This document shows, in pieces, positions 26,508 to 35,494 of a DNA stretch of 64,000 nucleotides. Source of the stretch: Nitrobium sp046350935. Lineage in GTDB: Bacteria > Nitrospirota > Thermodesulfovibrionia > Thermodesulfovibrionales > Dissulfurispiraceae. The stretch's first letter is position 1. Each line of letters opens with the position of its first letter. Position numbers and translations under genes: made by a program. The DNA lies in assembly GCA_046350935.1 (NCBI GenBank), contig JAXLZK010000013.1, forward strand, positions 1 to 64,000. The letters are read 5' to 3'. The notes beneath the pieces are model-generated. The model had not been told where the DNA came from, did no database searches, and saw only the letters and a list, made by a program, of their open reading frames with translations.

Positions 26508-27473
26508 CTACGGCAAACGGCTTCCGGACAGCTTTCCCTTGACGGACCGCACAATAGTTTCCTCATCCAGGCCGTTCACCTTGTGGAGATGCTCCCTGTT
26601 CCCTACTTCGAAAACGTACCTGTCCCCAAACCCCAGCTTCGTAAGGTCCGCCAGCGACCTGTTGCTCCGGAGTATCTCCGCGACGATGCTGTCCAGGCTC
26701 CCCTTGTCGATAAAGGATTCCTCCATGGTAACGATATGGGAATACTGCCCGATGGCCCGGTAGAGCAGATCCCCTTCAAGGGGCTTCAGCAGGAAAACAT
26801 CCACCACGCCGGTGCTGATCCCCTCCCGGTCCAGCATCTCCGCCACCCGCAGCGCCTTGTGGGTCATATACCCGGTGGAGACGATGCAGACCTCTCTCCC
26901 CTCCTGCAGCACGGAAAAGCCCTCCTCCAGGGAGACCTTCCGGGGATCGCTGTAGATGCGGGGCTGCGCCTTGCCGTCCAGGCGCAAGTATTTCGGCTTC
27001 TTCACCCGGAGTGAATAGTCCACGAACTGCTCGGTGGTGACATAATCCCCGGGGGAGAAGACCACGAAGTTCGGCAGGACGCGCATGATGCAGGAATCCT
27101 CCAGGCAGTGGTGGGTGGGGCCCGTTACGTCATAGCTCAGACCGGCGCCCACGCCGATGAGGTTGACATTGATCTCGCGAACCTGGGAAAGGATGGAGAG
27201 GTTCGTCCGTATCTGCTCGTACGCCCTCATGGACAGGAAGGGCGCAATTGCGTAGGCATACACCACCGCCCCCTCCAATGCCAGCCCCGTGGCGATGTTG
27301 ATGAGGTTCTGCTCAGCGATCCCTACATTGACGAACCTGTCCCCGAAATCCTCCCGCAGCCTGTCGAGCGCAGGAGCTCCGAAGTCGGCGGAAATGAAGA
27401 AGATGTCATCGTTCGTGTGCATCCTGCCGTAGATCTGCTCGATGAGGGCGTCCCTCATTACCTTCGTTTCCAT
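26508..27473 (-). CDS. Transketolase-like C-terminal subunit
   Basis: A 321-residue protein matching the central and C-terminal domains of transketolase: DRFVNVGIAEQNLINIATGL contains the conserved thiamine-activating glutamate region, and THHCLEDSCIMRVLPNF and PKYLRLDG follow. Its start codon abuts the stop of the N-terminal subunit gene (TAG ATG), so the two form one heteromeric enzyme. Split transketolases can serve central metabolism. Placed inside a heptose operon, this one may supply sedoheptulose 7-phosphate to GmhA, or transfer a two-carbon unit to a sugar; sequence cannot separate these. Confidence 0.85.
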   Translation of the reverse strand: METKVMRDALIEQIYGRMHTNDDIFFISADFGAPALDRLREDFGDRFVNVGIAEQNLINIATGLALEGAVVYAYAIAPFLSMRAYEQIRTNLSILSQVREINVNLIGVGAGLSYDVTGPTHHCLEDSCIMRVLPNFVVFSPGDYVTTEQFVDYSLRVKKPKYLRLDGKAQPRIYSDPRKVSLEEGFSVLQEGREVCIVSTGYMTHKALRVAEMLDREGISTGVVDVFLLKPLEGDLLYRAIGQYSHIVTMEESFIDKGSLDSIVAEILRSNRSLADLTKLGFGDRYVFEVGNREHLHKVNGLDEETIVRSVKGKLSGSRLP

Positions 27474-28289
27474 CTATTTCATCTCCATGAGCAGCTGGTC
27501 AATTTCTTCAGTCCGCAATGCCCTGATGTGGCAGAGGGAATCAGCCTCCAGGCGGGGCACCCCCTTCCCCTTCACCGTGTTCGCGATGAGCACCTTCGGA
27601 CCGTCGCTCGCATCCTGCTTCAGGGAGGCGAGTGCTGAATAGACCTCCCGCATGGTGTGGCCGTCCACTACCGACGGCTGCCAGCCGAAGGTCCTGAACT
27701 TCGCGTCGAGAGGCTCCAGGTTCAGGATGCGGGTGCAGTAATCGAGCATGCATATCTTGTTGTTGTCGATAACGAGCACCAGGTTGTTCAGGTTGTGGTG
27801 CGCCGCGAACATGATGGCCTCCCACACCGACCCCTCGTACAATTCGCCGTCCCCCGACAGCACGAAGACTTTCTCGGCACGTTTCTTCCTCTTCAGCGCC
27901 AGGGCGACTCCGCACGCCACCCCGAGGCCGTGGCCCAGGGAGCCGTTCACCGTCTCGTATCCGGGGATGGAGCAGTCCGGTATGTCCCCGAGGATGGAGC
28001 CCGCCCTGCCCACCATGCCGAGCTCCTCCATGGCGAAATAGCCGAGGTCCGCCAGGATTGGGTAGAAGGAGACGGAGCCGTGGGCCTTGCTGATGATGAG
28101 CCGGTCCCTCTCTTCGCAATAGATATTCGCGGGATCATACTTCAGGATCTTGCCGTAATAGAGCGCCGTCAGGAGCTCGATGCACGAGAGGGACGACGCC
28201 AGCCGGATTCCCGGTGCAATCCTGTGTATCTTCAGGGTCTCCTGCATCACCCATGCGGCCTTTTTTTCCAGGTACTCCATCAACTCCAT
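27474..28289 (-). CDS. Transketolase-like N-terminal subunit
   Basis: A 271-residue thiamine-diphosphate-binding domain: SKAHGSVSFYPILADLG, GSLGHGLGVACGVALALK, and the cofactor motif GDGELYEGSVWEAIMFAAHH ending in IDNNK. It pairs with the C-terminal subunit directly downstream. The combined length of 592 residues is close to, though shorter than, single-chain transketolase. The upstream neighbour is an SDR gene 66 bp away. Confidence 0.86.
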   Translation of the reverse strand: MELMEYLEKKAAWVMQETLKIHRIAPGIRLASSLSCIELLTALYYGKILKYDPANIYCEERDRLIISKAHGSVSFYPILADLGYFAMEELGMVGRAGSILGDIPDCSIPGYETVNGSLGHGLGVACGVALALKRKKRAEKVFVLSGDGELYEGSVWEAIMFAAHHNLNNLVLVIDNNKICMLDYCTRILNLEPLDAKFRTFGWQPSVVDGHTMREVYSALASLKQDASDGPKVLIANTVKGKGVPRLEADSLCHIRALRTEEIDQLLMEMK

Positions 28290-28355
28290 CTCGTTACCTC
28301 ACCGGTTGAACGTTTTCGCAGCATGCCCGCCGCCCCAGGGACGACAGGCGCGCCT

Positions 28356-29318
28356 TTACGTACAGGGATGCGCCCGATACCACTCCATGGTCTTCCGGAT
28401 ACCCTCCCGCAGGTCGGTGCGCGCCTTGAATCCCAGGACCCTCTCCGCCTTTTCCGTACTGATGAGCCGCACCGGGATCATGGACGGCTTCGAGGAATCG
28501 TACTCTACCACCGCATCGTTGTACCCGTCCACCTCCAGGCAGAGCTGCAGGATCTCCTTTATGCTGTATCCCTTGCCATAGCCGATGTTGACGGGATCGA
28601 AGGTCTCGATCCTCTCCGCGGCCAGGACCAGGGCGTCGATGAAGTCGTCGATATAGATCAGGTCCCTGATGTCGTCGCCCGTTCCCCACACCTTGATGGG
28701 CTTCTGCCTCTCCACCACCTTCCTGATGGTGGCGGACATCATGTGGGAGGTGGCGAAATCGAAATCGTCATACGGGCCGTAGATGTTGGAAGGGCGCACC
28801 ACGACGGTGGCCATGCGCTCCTTCAGCTTCTCGGAGTAGAGCCTGCAGAGGACCTCCGTGTACCTCTTCATCCATGCCACGCCGAAATAGATGTCGTAGG
28901 GGTCCCCGTCGAACATCTCCTCCTCCCGCACCGGCCTGTCCCCCGAGGGGGGATACGCCGCGTTGCTGCTCAGCCAGATGAACTTCTTCACCTTCGCGAA
29001 ATAGGCCGCCTCCAGCATCTGGGAATTCATGATGATATTGGGAGTAACATGCACCAGGGGGGTGGACGCGATGACCGCAGCCCCCGAGGTGTTGGCGGCG
29101 CAGAGGAAGACATAGTCCATGTCCTGCACCGCCCTCCTGCAGTCGTCCATGACGAGGAGGTCAGCCTTCACGTATTCGATCCTGTCGTCAGAGATCACCG
29201 CATCCCTCCGGTGCAGCGTGGCGCGCACGTTCGCCCCCAGGGACAGCATACGGTTGATCAGGTTGGCGCCCACGAAGCCGGTGCCGCCGGCGACCAGCAC
29301 ATTCTTGCCCTTAAACAT
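28356..29318 (-). CDS. NAD-dependent sugar epimerase/reductase (extended SDR, atypical active site)
   Basis: A 320-residue extended SDR: VLVAGGTGFVGANLINRML, VFLCAANTSGAAV, FIWLSSNAAYP. It resembles GDP-fucose synthase-type epimerase-reductases in length and company. The usual YxxxK is not present: the segment reads DIYFGVAWMKRYTE, with lysine seven residues after the tyrosine. Later motifs are VRPSNIYGPYDDFDF and DDIRDLIYIDDFIDAL. It overlaps the RmlC-like gene by 8 bp. By analogy with GDP-6-deoxy-heptose pathways it could reduce a 4-keto-heptose; that is inference. Confidence 0.78.
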   Translation of the reverse strand: MFKGKNVLVAGGTGFVGANLINRMLSLGANVRATLHRRDAVISDDRIEYVKADLLVMDDCRRAVQDMDYVFLCAANTSGAAVIASTPLVHVTPNIIMNSQMLEAAYFAKVKKFIWLSSNAAYPPSGDRPVREEEMFDGDPYDIYFGVAWMKRYTEVLCRLYSEKLKERMATVVVRPSNIYGPYDDFDFATSHMMSATIRKVVERQKPIKVWGTGDDIRDLIYIDDFIDALVLAAERIETFDPVNIGYGKGYSIKEILQLCLEVDGYNDAVVEYDSSKPSMIPVRLISTEKAERVLGFKARTDLREGIRKTMEWYRAHPCT

Positions 29319-29823
29319 AATGCCCCACCTCGTCTCTCTGTGATAGTACCGGGTTTTTGACCGGCCACCATATCTTCAGCTTCGGGTCGTTCCAGGTGTA
29401 GGTGAACTGTCCGGAAGGGTTATAGTAGGTGGACTGTTTGTAATGGAAGATGGCCTTTTCGCTCAGGATCAGGTGGCCGTTCCCGTGCTTGGGGGGAACC
29501 AGCACCTGGTGCCTGTTCCTGTCGGAGAGGACGAAGGACTGCCACTTTCCGAACTCCTTCGATTCGGTGTCGCAATTGACTACCACGAGGTAGAACTTGC
29601 CGTAGAGGCAGGAGATGAGCTTCCAGGTCTCCCCGTCCCCGTGGATCCCCCGCAGGACATGCTGCGTGGATACCGAAATATCGTCCTGGACAAAAGCCGC
29701 AGTAATGCCGCTCTTGCGGTACAGTTCCTCGTTATAGGTCTCTATGTATTCCCCCCGGTGGTCTTCGAAAACCTGCGGTTTGATCAAGAGCACTCCGTCA
29801 AGTCGTGTCGCCGTCACTTCCAT
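29311..29823 (-). CDS. RmlC-like NDP-sugar 3,5-epimerase
   Basis: A 170-residue cupin of the dTDP-4-dehydrorhamnose 3,5-epimerase family: PQVFEDHRGEYIETYNEELY, FVQDDISVSTQHVLRGIHGD (RGIH holds the catalytic His region), FYLVVVNCDTESKEFGKW and VPPKHGNGHLIL. RmlC usually has RGLHYQ; here RGIHGDGE replaces it, as in relatives acting on heptoses. Its position between two epimerase/reductase genes and a GDP-heptose pathway suggests C3/C5 epimerisation of GDP-4-keto-6-deoxy-heptose, as DdahB and MlghB do in Campylobacter. Confidence 0.82.
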   Translation of the reverse strand: MEVTATRLDGVLLIKPQVFEDHRGEYIETYNEELYRKSGITAAFVQDDISVSTQHVLRGIHGDGETWKLISCLYGKFYLVVVNCDTESKEFGKWQSFVLSDRNRHQVLVPPKHGNGHLILSEKAIFHYKQSTYYNPSGQFTYTWNDPKLKIWWPVKNPVLSQRDEVGHYV

Positions 29824-29826
29824 GGT

Positions 29827-30816
29827 CTATGGCTCCTTGAAGTAATTTTTCTTTTTCAGGTACTCGTCCTGGTTTTGCACGAACCATTCCCACGTCTCCT
29901 TCAGGCCGTCCAGGAGGGGGGTATCGGGGTGGTAGTCGATGAGTCTTTCCGCGAGGGAGATATCCATCACCCTCTTGGGGAATCCCGAAGGCTTCGTGGT
30001 GTCGAAGTGGTAATTGAAATCGAGAAAGAGGCGGAGGGTCTCCACCAGTTCCCGAATGGTGACGCCCTTGCCGCTACCGAGGTTGACGAAGTCGGACTTC
30101 GTGCCGTGATGCAGGGCGAGGATCACCCCTTCGGCAACATCCCTGCTGTAGGCGAAATCCCGCACCGCGGTCCCGTCGCCCCAGATGAGGACGGGGTCTT
30201 CCTTCCGGTAGATGCGGTACATCAAAGTGGGGATCACCATGGCGTTCTCCGGATCGAAGTTGTCCCCGGGACCATAGACATTGCAGGGCCGGACCACCGA
30301 GAAATTCTCCATGCCGTACTGGATCCCGTATGCCTTTATCTGCATCTCGGCCATCCTCTTCGCCCATCCCGGGAACATGTCCATGGGGGGGCCTTCGAGG
30401 TTTTCGGTCTCCCTGAAAACTTCCGCGCTGGAGTAGGCTCCGATGGAGCTGGTATAGACGAGCTTCTCCACTTTGTTGCGCCGCGAAGCCTCAAGAACAT
30501 TGGTATTGAACATAAGGAGGGGGACGAAAAAGCTGGCGGGCTTCGTCTTGGTCACCTCGATGGAGCCCTTGATCCCCGCCATATGGAAGACGAAATCGAT
30601 GTCCTTCGTCACCTCCCTGCAGAACTCGAAGTCGGTCAGGTCCCCGTAGATATGCTCCGCCCGGTCGTCGACAGTGAGCTTGTCGAGAGAGACCACTTTG
30701 ACATGCGCCCCCGCATCGCAGAGAATGCGGACCGTCTGCCTGCCGATGAGACCGGTGCCGCCGGTGACTACGGCGCTCTTCCCGCTGAAGCTCTTCAGCA
30801 CCTCATCCTTTATCAT
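29827..30816 (-). CDS. NAD-dependent epimerase/dehydratase (extended SDR, tyrosine missing)
   Basis: A 329-residue extended SDR: SAVVTGGTGLIGRQTVRIL, DFVFHMAGIKGSIEVTK, LVYTSSIGAYSSAEVF, then MDMFPGWAKRMAEM where YxxxK is expected; no tyrosine occupies that place. Later motifs VRPCNVYGPGDNFDPENAMV and DGTAVRDFAYSRDVAEG are typical of nucleotide-sugar enzymes. It starts 12 bp after the classical SDR gene and ends 3 bp before the RmlC-like gene. It is probably another step in the same sugar pathway; with an altered active site it might be an epimerase, a reductase or inactive. Confidence 0.76.
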   Translation of the reverse strand: MIKDEVLKSFSGKSAVVTGGTGLIGRQTVRILCDAGAHVKVVSLDKLTVDDRAEHIYGDLTDFEFCREVTKDIDFVFHMAGIKGSIEVTKTKPASFFVPLLMFNTNVLEASRRNKVEKLVYTSSIGAYSSAEVFRETENLEGPPMDMFPGWAKRMAEMQIKAYGIQYGMENFSVVRPCNVYGPGDNFDPENAMVIPTLMYRIYRKEDPVLIWGDGTAVRDFAYSRDVAEGVILALHHGTKSDFVNLGSGKGVTIRELVETLRLFLDFNYHFDTTKPSGFPKRVMDISLAERLIDYHPDTPLLDGLKETWEWFVQNQDEYLKKKNYFKEP

Positions 30817-30828
30817 GAACTACCTCCC

Positions 30829-31611
30829 TTAAAAGCATCGGCTCTCCGCCCCGTCCACCGGAATGGACGCGCCGTTCAGCAGGCTCGCCTGCTCGGAGCA
30901 GACAAAGACAATGACGCCGGCCACCTCTTCAGGTGTCCCGAGACGCCCGAGTGGGTAGCTCTCCCGCACCATCCTGTCAAAGGCCCCGGGGTCCTTCTTC
31001 CTTTCGGCATCCCACCCGGTGTCGGGGATCATGATGCAGCCGGGGGCGACGCTGTTGAAGGTGATCCCCTCCCTGATCAGCTCCGGCCGGAGGGCGAGGT
31101 TCTTCATCAGGGTGGTCTGGGCGGTCTTCGCCATATTGAACCAGGGGCGTCCTCCCCCCTCCCTGCCCAGCACCGACGTGACGGTGACCACGCGGCCCCA
31201 CTTCTGCCTCCGCATGTAGGGCAGCGCCTTCAGGGTGAAGCGCACAGCGGCAAGGGCATTCTTGTTGTATACCTCGAGCCACACCTCTTCAGAGGTCTCT
31301 TCAAGGTTGTCGCTGCCCCAGCGTCCGCCGCCGCCCACATTATTGATCAGAATATGGAGGGTCCCCCACTCGCCGATAACCGTATCCATCACGACATCAA
31401 TGTCTTCCCCAACCATGGCGTCGGCGGAGACGCCGACGGCCCGCACCCCCTTCGCCCGAATAGCCTGCACCGCCTCGTCCACGCGGCCCCTGTTCCGGGC
31501 GCAGACGGCCACATTGCAGCCCTCATCGGCAAGGGCAAGGGCCGTGCTGAGTCCGATGCCGTGGCTCCCTCCCGTTACCAGAGCGTATTTCCCTGCGAGG
31601 CCGAGGTTCAT
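30829..31611 (-). CDS. Classical SDR family oxidoreductase (Tyr to Phe in active site)
   Basis: A 260-residue classical SDR: YALVTGGSHGIGLSTALALA, ILINNVGGGG (NNAG-like), VVTVTSVLGREGGG (Ser region) and RPWFNMAKTAQ, where phenylalanine takes the place of the catalytic tyrosine of YxxxK. The C-terminus has LGRLGTPEEVAGVIVFVCSE, common in this group. Related sequences in heptose or branched-sugar loci may act as sugar dehydrogenases. The substitution makes the normal mechanism doubtful. The gene lies 52 bp after the methyltransferase-like gene. Confidence 0.82.
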   Translation of the reverse strand: MNLGLAGKYALVTGGSHGIGLSTALALADEGCNVAVCARNRGRVDEAVQAIRAKGVRAVGVSADAMVGEDIDVVMDTVIGEWGTLHILINNVGGGGRWGSDNLEETSEEVWLEVYNKNALAAVRFTLKALPYMRRQKWGRVVTVTSVLGREGGGRPWFNMAKTAQTTLMKNLALRPELIREGITFNSVAPGCIMIPDTGWDAERKKDPGAFDRMVRESYPLGRLGTPEEVAGVIVFVCSEQASLLNGASIPVDGAESRCF

Positions 31612-31663
31612 TCCGTTCTTCCCGGTTTTTGGTCCGCTGTTTGTTCGTCCGTTCGGGCCTGCA

Positions 31664-32599
31664 TCACGCCTGCCGTACGGCCCGCCAGACCATGCAATTG
31701 TACCCTTCCATATACAGGCTCCCGAAATAGAGCCTCTTTACCTTCAGGAGCTCCACCTTTCCGGCCTGCTCCAGCTCCTTCAAATGGGGAAGGAGGTTGC
31801 GCGTATATCCCCTCTTCCCCTGAAACCTGATGGCAAGGTAGTCCACAAGGCTGTTCTCGTCGTAGAGCTCGATAGTAGGCTCCACATGCACACAGACGGA
31901 AACGGGCTGCTCCCTGAGATACTCGGTAAACGCTTCAAATCTGCTCGCGAGCTGTTCCACCGACCCGATGGTCAGCACGGCAGAACCCTTCTCCAGGCCA
32001 AAGGAACGATCGGGGGTGATCATATCGAAGAGGTGCCCGCTCAGATTGAAGCGGTGGTGTTCGGCGATCCTGTTCACCAGCTCCGCCGAAGAGGGGACGA
32101 AATCGAGTCCGAACAGCCTTTTCCCGGGGTACAGCTGGGCGAGGGCCACCAGGTTGAAGCCGGTGCCGCAGCCGAATTCGTAGACATGGCTGACGGAAGA
32201 GAAATAGGTCTTGAAAAGCCATTGCCGGAAGACCCCGAAATAGTCCAGCTCGAAGGCGGGGTTGGCGGGCTGAATATACTCCGCGTTAAAACGCACCGGC
32301 TGGCCGCGGCGGATGAATCGGGGGACAAGAGCAGCGAGATCGTATCCGCTCCCGATGAACTCATTAAGGTTCTCTTCCCACCCCTTGTCCCACACCTTCT
32401 GTCTTTCCGGGGCCCCGATCACCTGCCGGTCCTCTTCGATCCGCTTCAGAATGCTCAGGATCAGCGCATCGCGTTCGGCGCCTTCTACCGGTGTATAGGA
32501 GAAATCCGATTGCGCGATGCGGTCGGCGCACTTCTCGCGGACATCTTCCGCAGTGGTGCCGAAGGACCGGGCAAAATCTTCAAGGGTGACGACAGGCAT
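31664..32599 (-). CDS. Class I methyltransferase-fold protein in the heptose block
   Basis: A 311-residue protein. The N-terminal 130 residues are helical and specific to this type. The methyltransferase fold follows: HVYEFGCGTGFNLVALAQLY, RLFGLDFVPSSAELVNRI, SAVLTIGSVEQL, and VCVHVEPTIELYDENSLVDY. It lies between the SDR genes and the E1 alpha/beta pair, separated from the latter by 317 bp of repeats. It is likely a C- or O-methyltransferase of the modified sugar. Methylation is inferred from fold alone. Confidence 0.76.
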   Translation of the reverse strand: MPVVTLEDFARSFGTTAEDVREKCADRIAQSDFSYTPVEGAERDALILSILKRIEEDRQVIGAPERQKVWDKGWEENLNEFIGSGYDLAALVPRFIRRGQPVRFNAEYIQPANPAFELDYFGVFRQWLFKTYFSSVSHVYEFGCGTGFNLVALAQLYPGKRLFGLDFVPSSAELVNRIAEHHRFNLSGHLFDMITPDRSFGLEKGSAVLTIGSVEQLASRFEAFTEYLREQPVSVCVHVEPTIELYDENSLVDYLAIRFQGKRGYTRNLLPHLKELEQAGKVELLKVKRLYFGSLYMEGYNCMVWRAVRQA

Positions 32600-32648
32600 G
32601 CTTCCTCCTCGGTGCTGAAAGTTAATAACACGAGATACGCACTATTCG

Positions 32649-32905
32649 TCACCCCGGTGAAAACCGGGGTCCAGAGGTCTTTGAAGACACTGGATTCCGG
32701 CTCAACACACTGCCGGAATGACGGGGTCCCCAAGAAGTCGGAGACTTCCTTGGGGTGAGTCCTTCTTTTGTCATTCCCGCAAGCGGAGCGGAGCCTGTCC
32801 CCGCCTGTCGGGGATCACGGGAATCCTTCCGAAGAACGATTCCGGACAAGCCGGAATGACATCTCCCCGCCGGAATGACAAATTCCCTGATACGTTCATT
32901 TGTTA
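32649..32905. repeat. Two palindromic GTCATTCC-type repeats in one intergenic space
   Basis: The 317-bp space between the methyltransferase-like gene and the E1 beta gene is filled by two repeats: 32649-32721 (GTCACCCCGGTGAAAACCGG to GCCGGAATGAC) and 32773-32862 (GTCATTCCCGCAAGCGG to GCCGGAATGAC). The right side ends CATTTGTTAGACATTCTT, resembling the terminus of the element at 44273-44445. It may be a composite MITE remnant. No coding feature is seen. Confidence 0.65.
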
Positions 32906-32916
32906 GACATTCTTAA

Positions 32917-33957
32917 TTAAAAAGGCCCCTTGAATCTCTTTTCATGGCTGTAAAACTCGATGCCGGTGAGGTCGGTGGGCTCCACTCCCAGCACCTCCTC
33001 GATCTCGCGTATGATGTCCTCCGCGTTCGGATAGAACTCGTTTTCAAGGTGTCGTGCCGTGGGACAGTGGGTAGGGGCAAAGCCTATCCTCCGCACCGGG
33101 GCCCTGAGCTTTCCGAAGCATTTCGCCGCAACCTGCGCGGCGACCTCGGCGCTGAAGCCGCAGAAGGACCAGTCGTTGTCCGCCACGATACAGTACCCTG
33201 TCTTCTCCACCGACCGTACGATCAGCTCGTCGTTGAGAGGCGCGATGGTGCGGGGGTCCACCACCTCCACGCTGATTCCGCGCCTGCCCAGAATGTCCGC
33301 AGCGGCAACCGCCTCCACGTTCATCCACGAAGTCGCCACAACAGTGATATCGCTTCCCTCCCGCAGGATATTCCCCTCACCGAGGGGGATAGTATAGGGC
33401 TCCTCGGGGACCTCGCCCGTCTGCCAGTACAGCCAGCGGTGCTCAAGGAAAACCACCGGGTTATCGTCCCTGATGGCGGAGATGAGCAGACCCTTGGCAT
33501 CGTAGGCGGTGGTCGGGAGCACCACCTTCAGTCCGGGGATGTGTGCAAAAGTGGCGTGCATGCTCTTGCTGTGCTGGAACCCCTGCCCCCATCCCCTGCC
33601 GACAATACCGCGGATCACCAGGGGAGCGGCAAGCTGCCCCCCCGAAGCGTAGTGGCAGCAGGAGATCATGTTGGCGAGCTGATTGAAGGCCAGGGGCATG
33701 AAATCAACCCGGATATGGACATGGATGGGCCGCATTCCGTTCAGGGCGGCCCCCAGACCAAAACCGGTCATGGCATCCTCGGAAAGGGGGGTGTCAAAGC
33801 ACCTCTCCCTGCCGAATTTTTCGGCAAGACCGGCGGTGGACCCGAAAATCGCCTTATGGTCGGGAACGCCGAGCCCGTAGACAAAGACCCGCGAGTCCCT
33901 CTCCATCTCCTGTATCATGGCTTCGCGCAGGGCTTCGCAGTAGGTTATCCGTCGCAT
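32917..33957 (-). CDS. Thiamine-diphosphate E1 beta-like subunit
   Basis: A 346-residue protein of the pyruvate/acetoin dehydrogenase E1 beta family: TYCEALREAMIQEMERD at the start, DTPLSEDAMTGFGLGAALNG with the cofactor-activating glutamate, VRIGFAPTHCPTARHLENEF at the C-terminus. It overlaps the alpha gene by 13 bp. No E2 or E3 gene is present, so it is probably not part of a dehydrogenase complex. In some antibiotic pathways (AviB1/AviB2 in avilamycin) such E1 pairs attach a two-carbon unit to a keto-sugar; the location here makes a similar role the leading hypothesis. Confidence 0.85.
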   Translation of the reverse strand: MRRITYCEALREAMIQEMERDSRVFVYGLGVPDHKAIFGSTAGLAEKFGRERCFDTPLSEDAMTGFGLGAALNGMRPIHVHIRVDFMPLAFNQLANMISCCHYASGGQLAAPLVIRGIVGRGWGQGFQHSKSMHATFAHIPGLKVVLPTTAYDAKGLLISAIRDDNPVVFLEHRWLYWQTGEVPEEPYTIPLGEGNILREGSDITVVATSWMNVEAVAAADILGRRGISVEVVDPRTIAPLNDELIVRSVEKTGYCIVADNDWSFCGFSAEVAAQVAAKCFGKLRAPVRRIGFAPTHCPTARHLENEFYPNAEDIIREIEEVLGVEPTDLTGIEFYSHEKRFKGPF

Positions 33958-34910
33958 TTGAACACCCCGTTATACGCTTCGCTGCACTGGCTGAGGGGCG
34001 CCTGCTGCGCGAGGGCGACGCTGCGGGAGATCTTTGTATCGACCTCCGCCTCGATCCGCAGGAGCTCTTCCGCGCCGACGCCAAGCGTGAGGAGCTTGGC
34101 GCGCTGCACCCGCACCGGGTCTTTCTCATGCCACCGCTCAAACTCGTCCCGGGGGCGGTATCCCGCCTCAAAGTCGTAGTTGATCCCCACATGCTCGAGG
34201 TAGCGGTAGTATTTGAGGTTCATGAAGCAGGGCTTCTCCTCTTTCCGCATCCGCTCCAGGGCATCGGAGGCGAGGGCATGGATCACTTCGACATCCGTCG
34301 AGTCGCTCTCGAAGACGTGGCAGTCGAAGGTAGAAAGCACCCGGGGGAGCGAGGCGTACCCGCGCCGTGCCGCGGCAGGCGTATGGACGGCAAAACCGTT
34401 GTCCTCGCAGACGAAGACCACGGGCAGCTTCATGAGGCAGGCAGCATTCAGGCTCTCCCAGAACACGCCCTCGTCCACTGCCCCGTCACCGAAAAAAGCC
34501 GCCACGATCTTCCCGTTCTTTTGTCTCTTGTTGGCGAAGGCGGCGCCGGCGGCAACAGAGATATGGCTCGCCACGATCGCCGAAGTCCCCATGAAGCCGT
34601 GCCGGGGAGAGCAGAGGTGCATCGAGCCGCCCTTGCCCTTCAGCGAGGAGGTGTCCTTCGCGTACAGCTCCGCGAAGAATTCATCCGTATCCTCCGTCTT
34701 CGCGATGAAAGCCGCATGGGAGCGGTATGTTCCGAAGACCTGGCCGGCCTCTCCCAGAGCATGACAGACCCCCACCACCACCGCCTCCTCCCCGAAGGAC
34801 ATATGCATCGGGGTCTTCATATCGTCCTCCGGATAATGGATGCAGATCTTCTCCTCAGCTCTCCGCACCAGATACAATTTCCTGTATAACTCTTTGTTCA
34901 GCTCTCTCAT
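33945..34910 (-). CDS. Thiamine-diphosphate E1 alpha-like subunit
   Basis: A 321-residue E1 alpha protein: LYRKLYLVRRAEEKI, TPMHMSFGEEAVVVGVCHAL, FGTYRSHAAF, LKGKGGSMHLC, and the thiamine-diphosphate motif GDGAVDEGVFWESLNAACLM ending at CEDNGFAVHTP. The ATG at 34910 overlaps the gmhB stop as ATGA and has GAAGGAA upstream, so the longer frame starting at 34964 is rejected. Physical coupling to gmhB places this enzyme in the heptose pathway. It partners with the beta subunit directly downstream. Confidence 0.86.
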   Translation of the reverse strand: MRELNKELYRKLYLVRRAEEKICIHYPEDDMKTPMHMSFGEEAVVVGVCHALGEAGQVFGTYRSHAAFIAKTEDTDEFFAELYAKDTSSLKGKGGSMHLCSPRHGFMGTSAIVASHISVAAGAAFANKRQKNGKIVAAFFGDGAVDEGVFWESLNAACLMKLPVVFVCEDNGFAVHTPAAARRGYASLPRVLSTFDCHVFESDSTDVEVIHALASDALERMRKEEKPCFMNLKYYRYLEHVGINYDFEAGYRPRDEFERWHEKDPVRVQRAKLLTLGVGAEELLRIEAEVDTKISRSVALAQQAPLSQCSEAYNGVFKCDG

Positions 34911-35494
34911 CGTGTTCCTTCTTCTCTCCCCGCCGCACCGCTTTCCGCGCAGACCGGAAAGCACTCATTGATACTCTCCACCGCTTCCAGAAGACTCCTT
35001 TTCACGGAACCGGCGGAACGGGGAGAATCCCCGATCCGTATCGTCCTCACTCCCGCAGCCTTGCCCGCCAGGATATCGCTTTCCGAATCTCCGATAAGGT
35101 AGCTGTTTGCGATATCGATGCGCACTCCCTTGCGCCCGAAGTCACTGACCGCCCTCAGGAGCATGCCGGGCTCCGGCTTCCGGCACCCGCAGCCTTCCTC
35201 CCTGTCGTGGGGGCAGTGGTAGATGGCGTCGATCCCGCCGTTGCGCTTCCGTATCTCGTCCCGCATTCTGCTGTGTATGCCCTCCAGCTCCGCTTCGGAG
35301 ATGATGCCCCGCGCGATACACCGCTGGTTGGTAACGATAATAACTAGGAGGTCCCGCTTCTTCAGCAGCGCCAATGCTTCGAACACCCCGGGCAAAAAGA
35401 CGAACTCTTCCCACGCCTTGACGTAATCGCCCTCGGGCATCTTCCGGTTCACCACCCCGTCCCGGTCGAGGAAGACCGCCCTTTTTTCAGGCAC
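34907..35494 (-). CDS. gmhB: D-glycero-D-manno-heptose 1,7-bisphosphate 7-phosphatase
   Basis: A 195-residue HAD phosphatase: RAVFLDRDGVVN (nucleophile and acid aspartates), IIVTNQRCIARG, the zinc-binding CPHDREEGCGCRKPEPGML and GDSESDILAGKAAG. The length suits GmhB when started at the GTG at 35494 (VPEKRAVFLD); the 32 residues before it in the longest frame have no family likeness. GTG overlaps the 3' end of gmhA by 8 bp. The enzyme removes the 7-phosphate after HddA acts. Confidence 0.9.
   Translation of the reverse strand: MPEKRAVFLDRDGVVNRKMPEGDYVKAWEEFVFLPGVFEALALLKKRDLLVIIVTNQRCIARGIISEAELEGIHSRMRDEIRKRNGGIDAIYHCPHDREEGCGCRKPEPGMLLRAVSDFGRKGVRIDIANSYLIGDSESDILAGKAAGVRTIRIGDSPRSAGSVKRSLLEAVESINECFPVCAESGAAGREEGTR

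Noticed and set aside
29443..31830. A 795-residue plus-strand ORF, with similar long plus-strand ORFs at 25584-27014, 27657-29360, 31235-32758 and 55657-57249
   Set aside because: They lie antisense to genes with clear family motifs, are rich in His, Arg, Pro and Gly, and show no domain or ribosome site. They reflect GC-rich codon use on the other strand.
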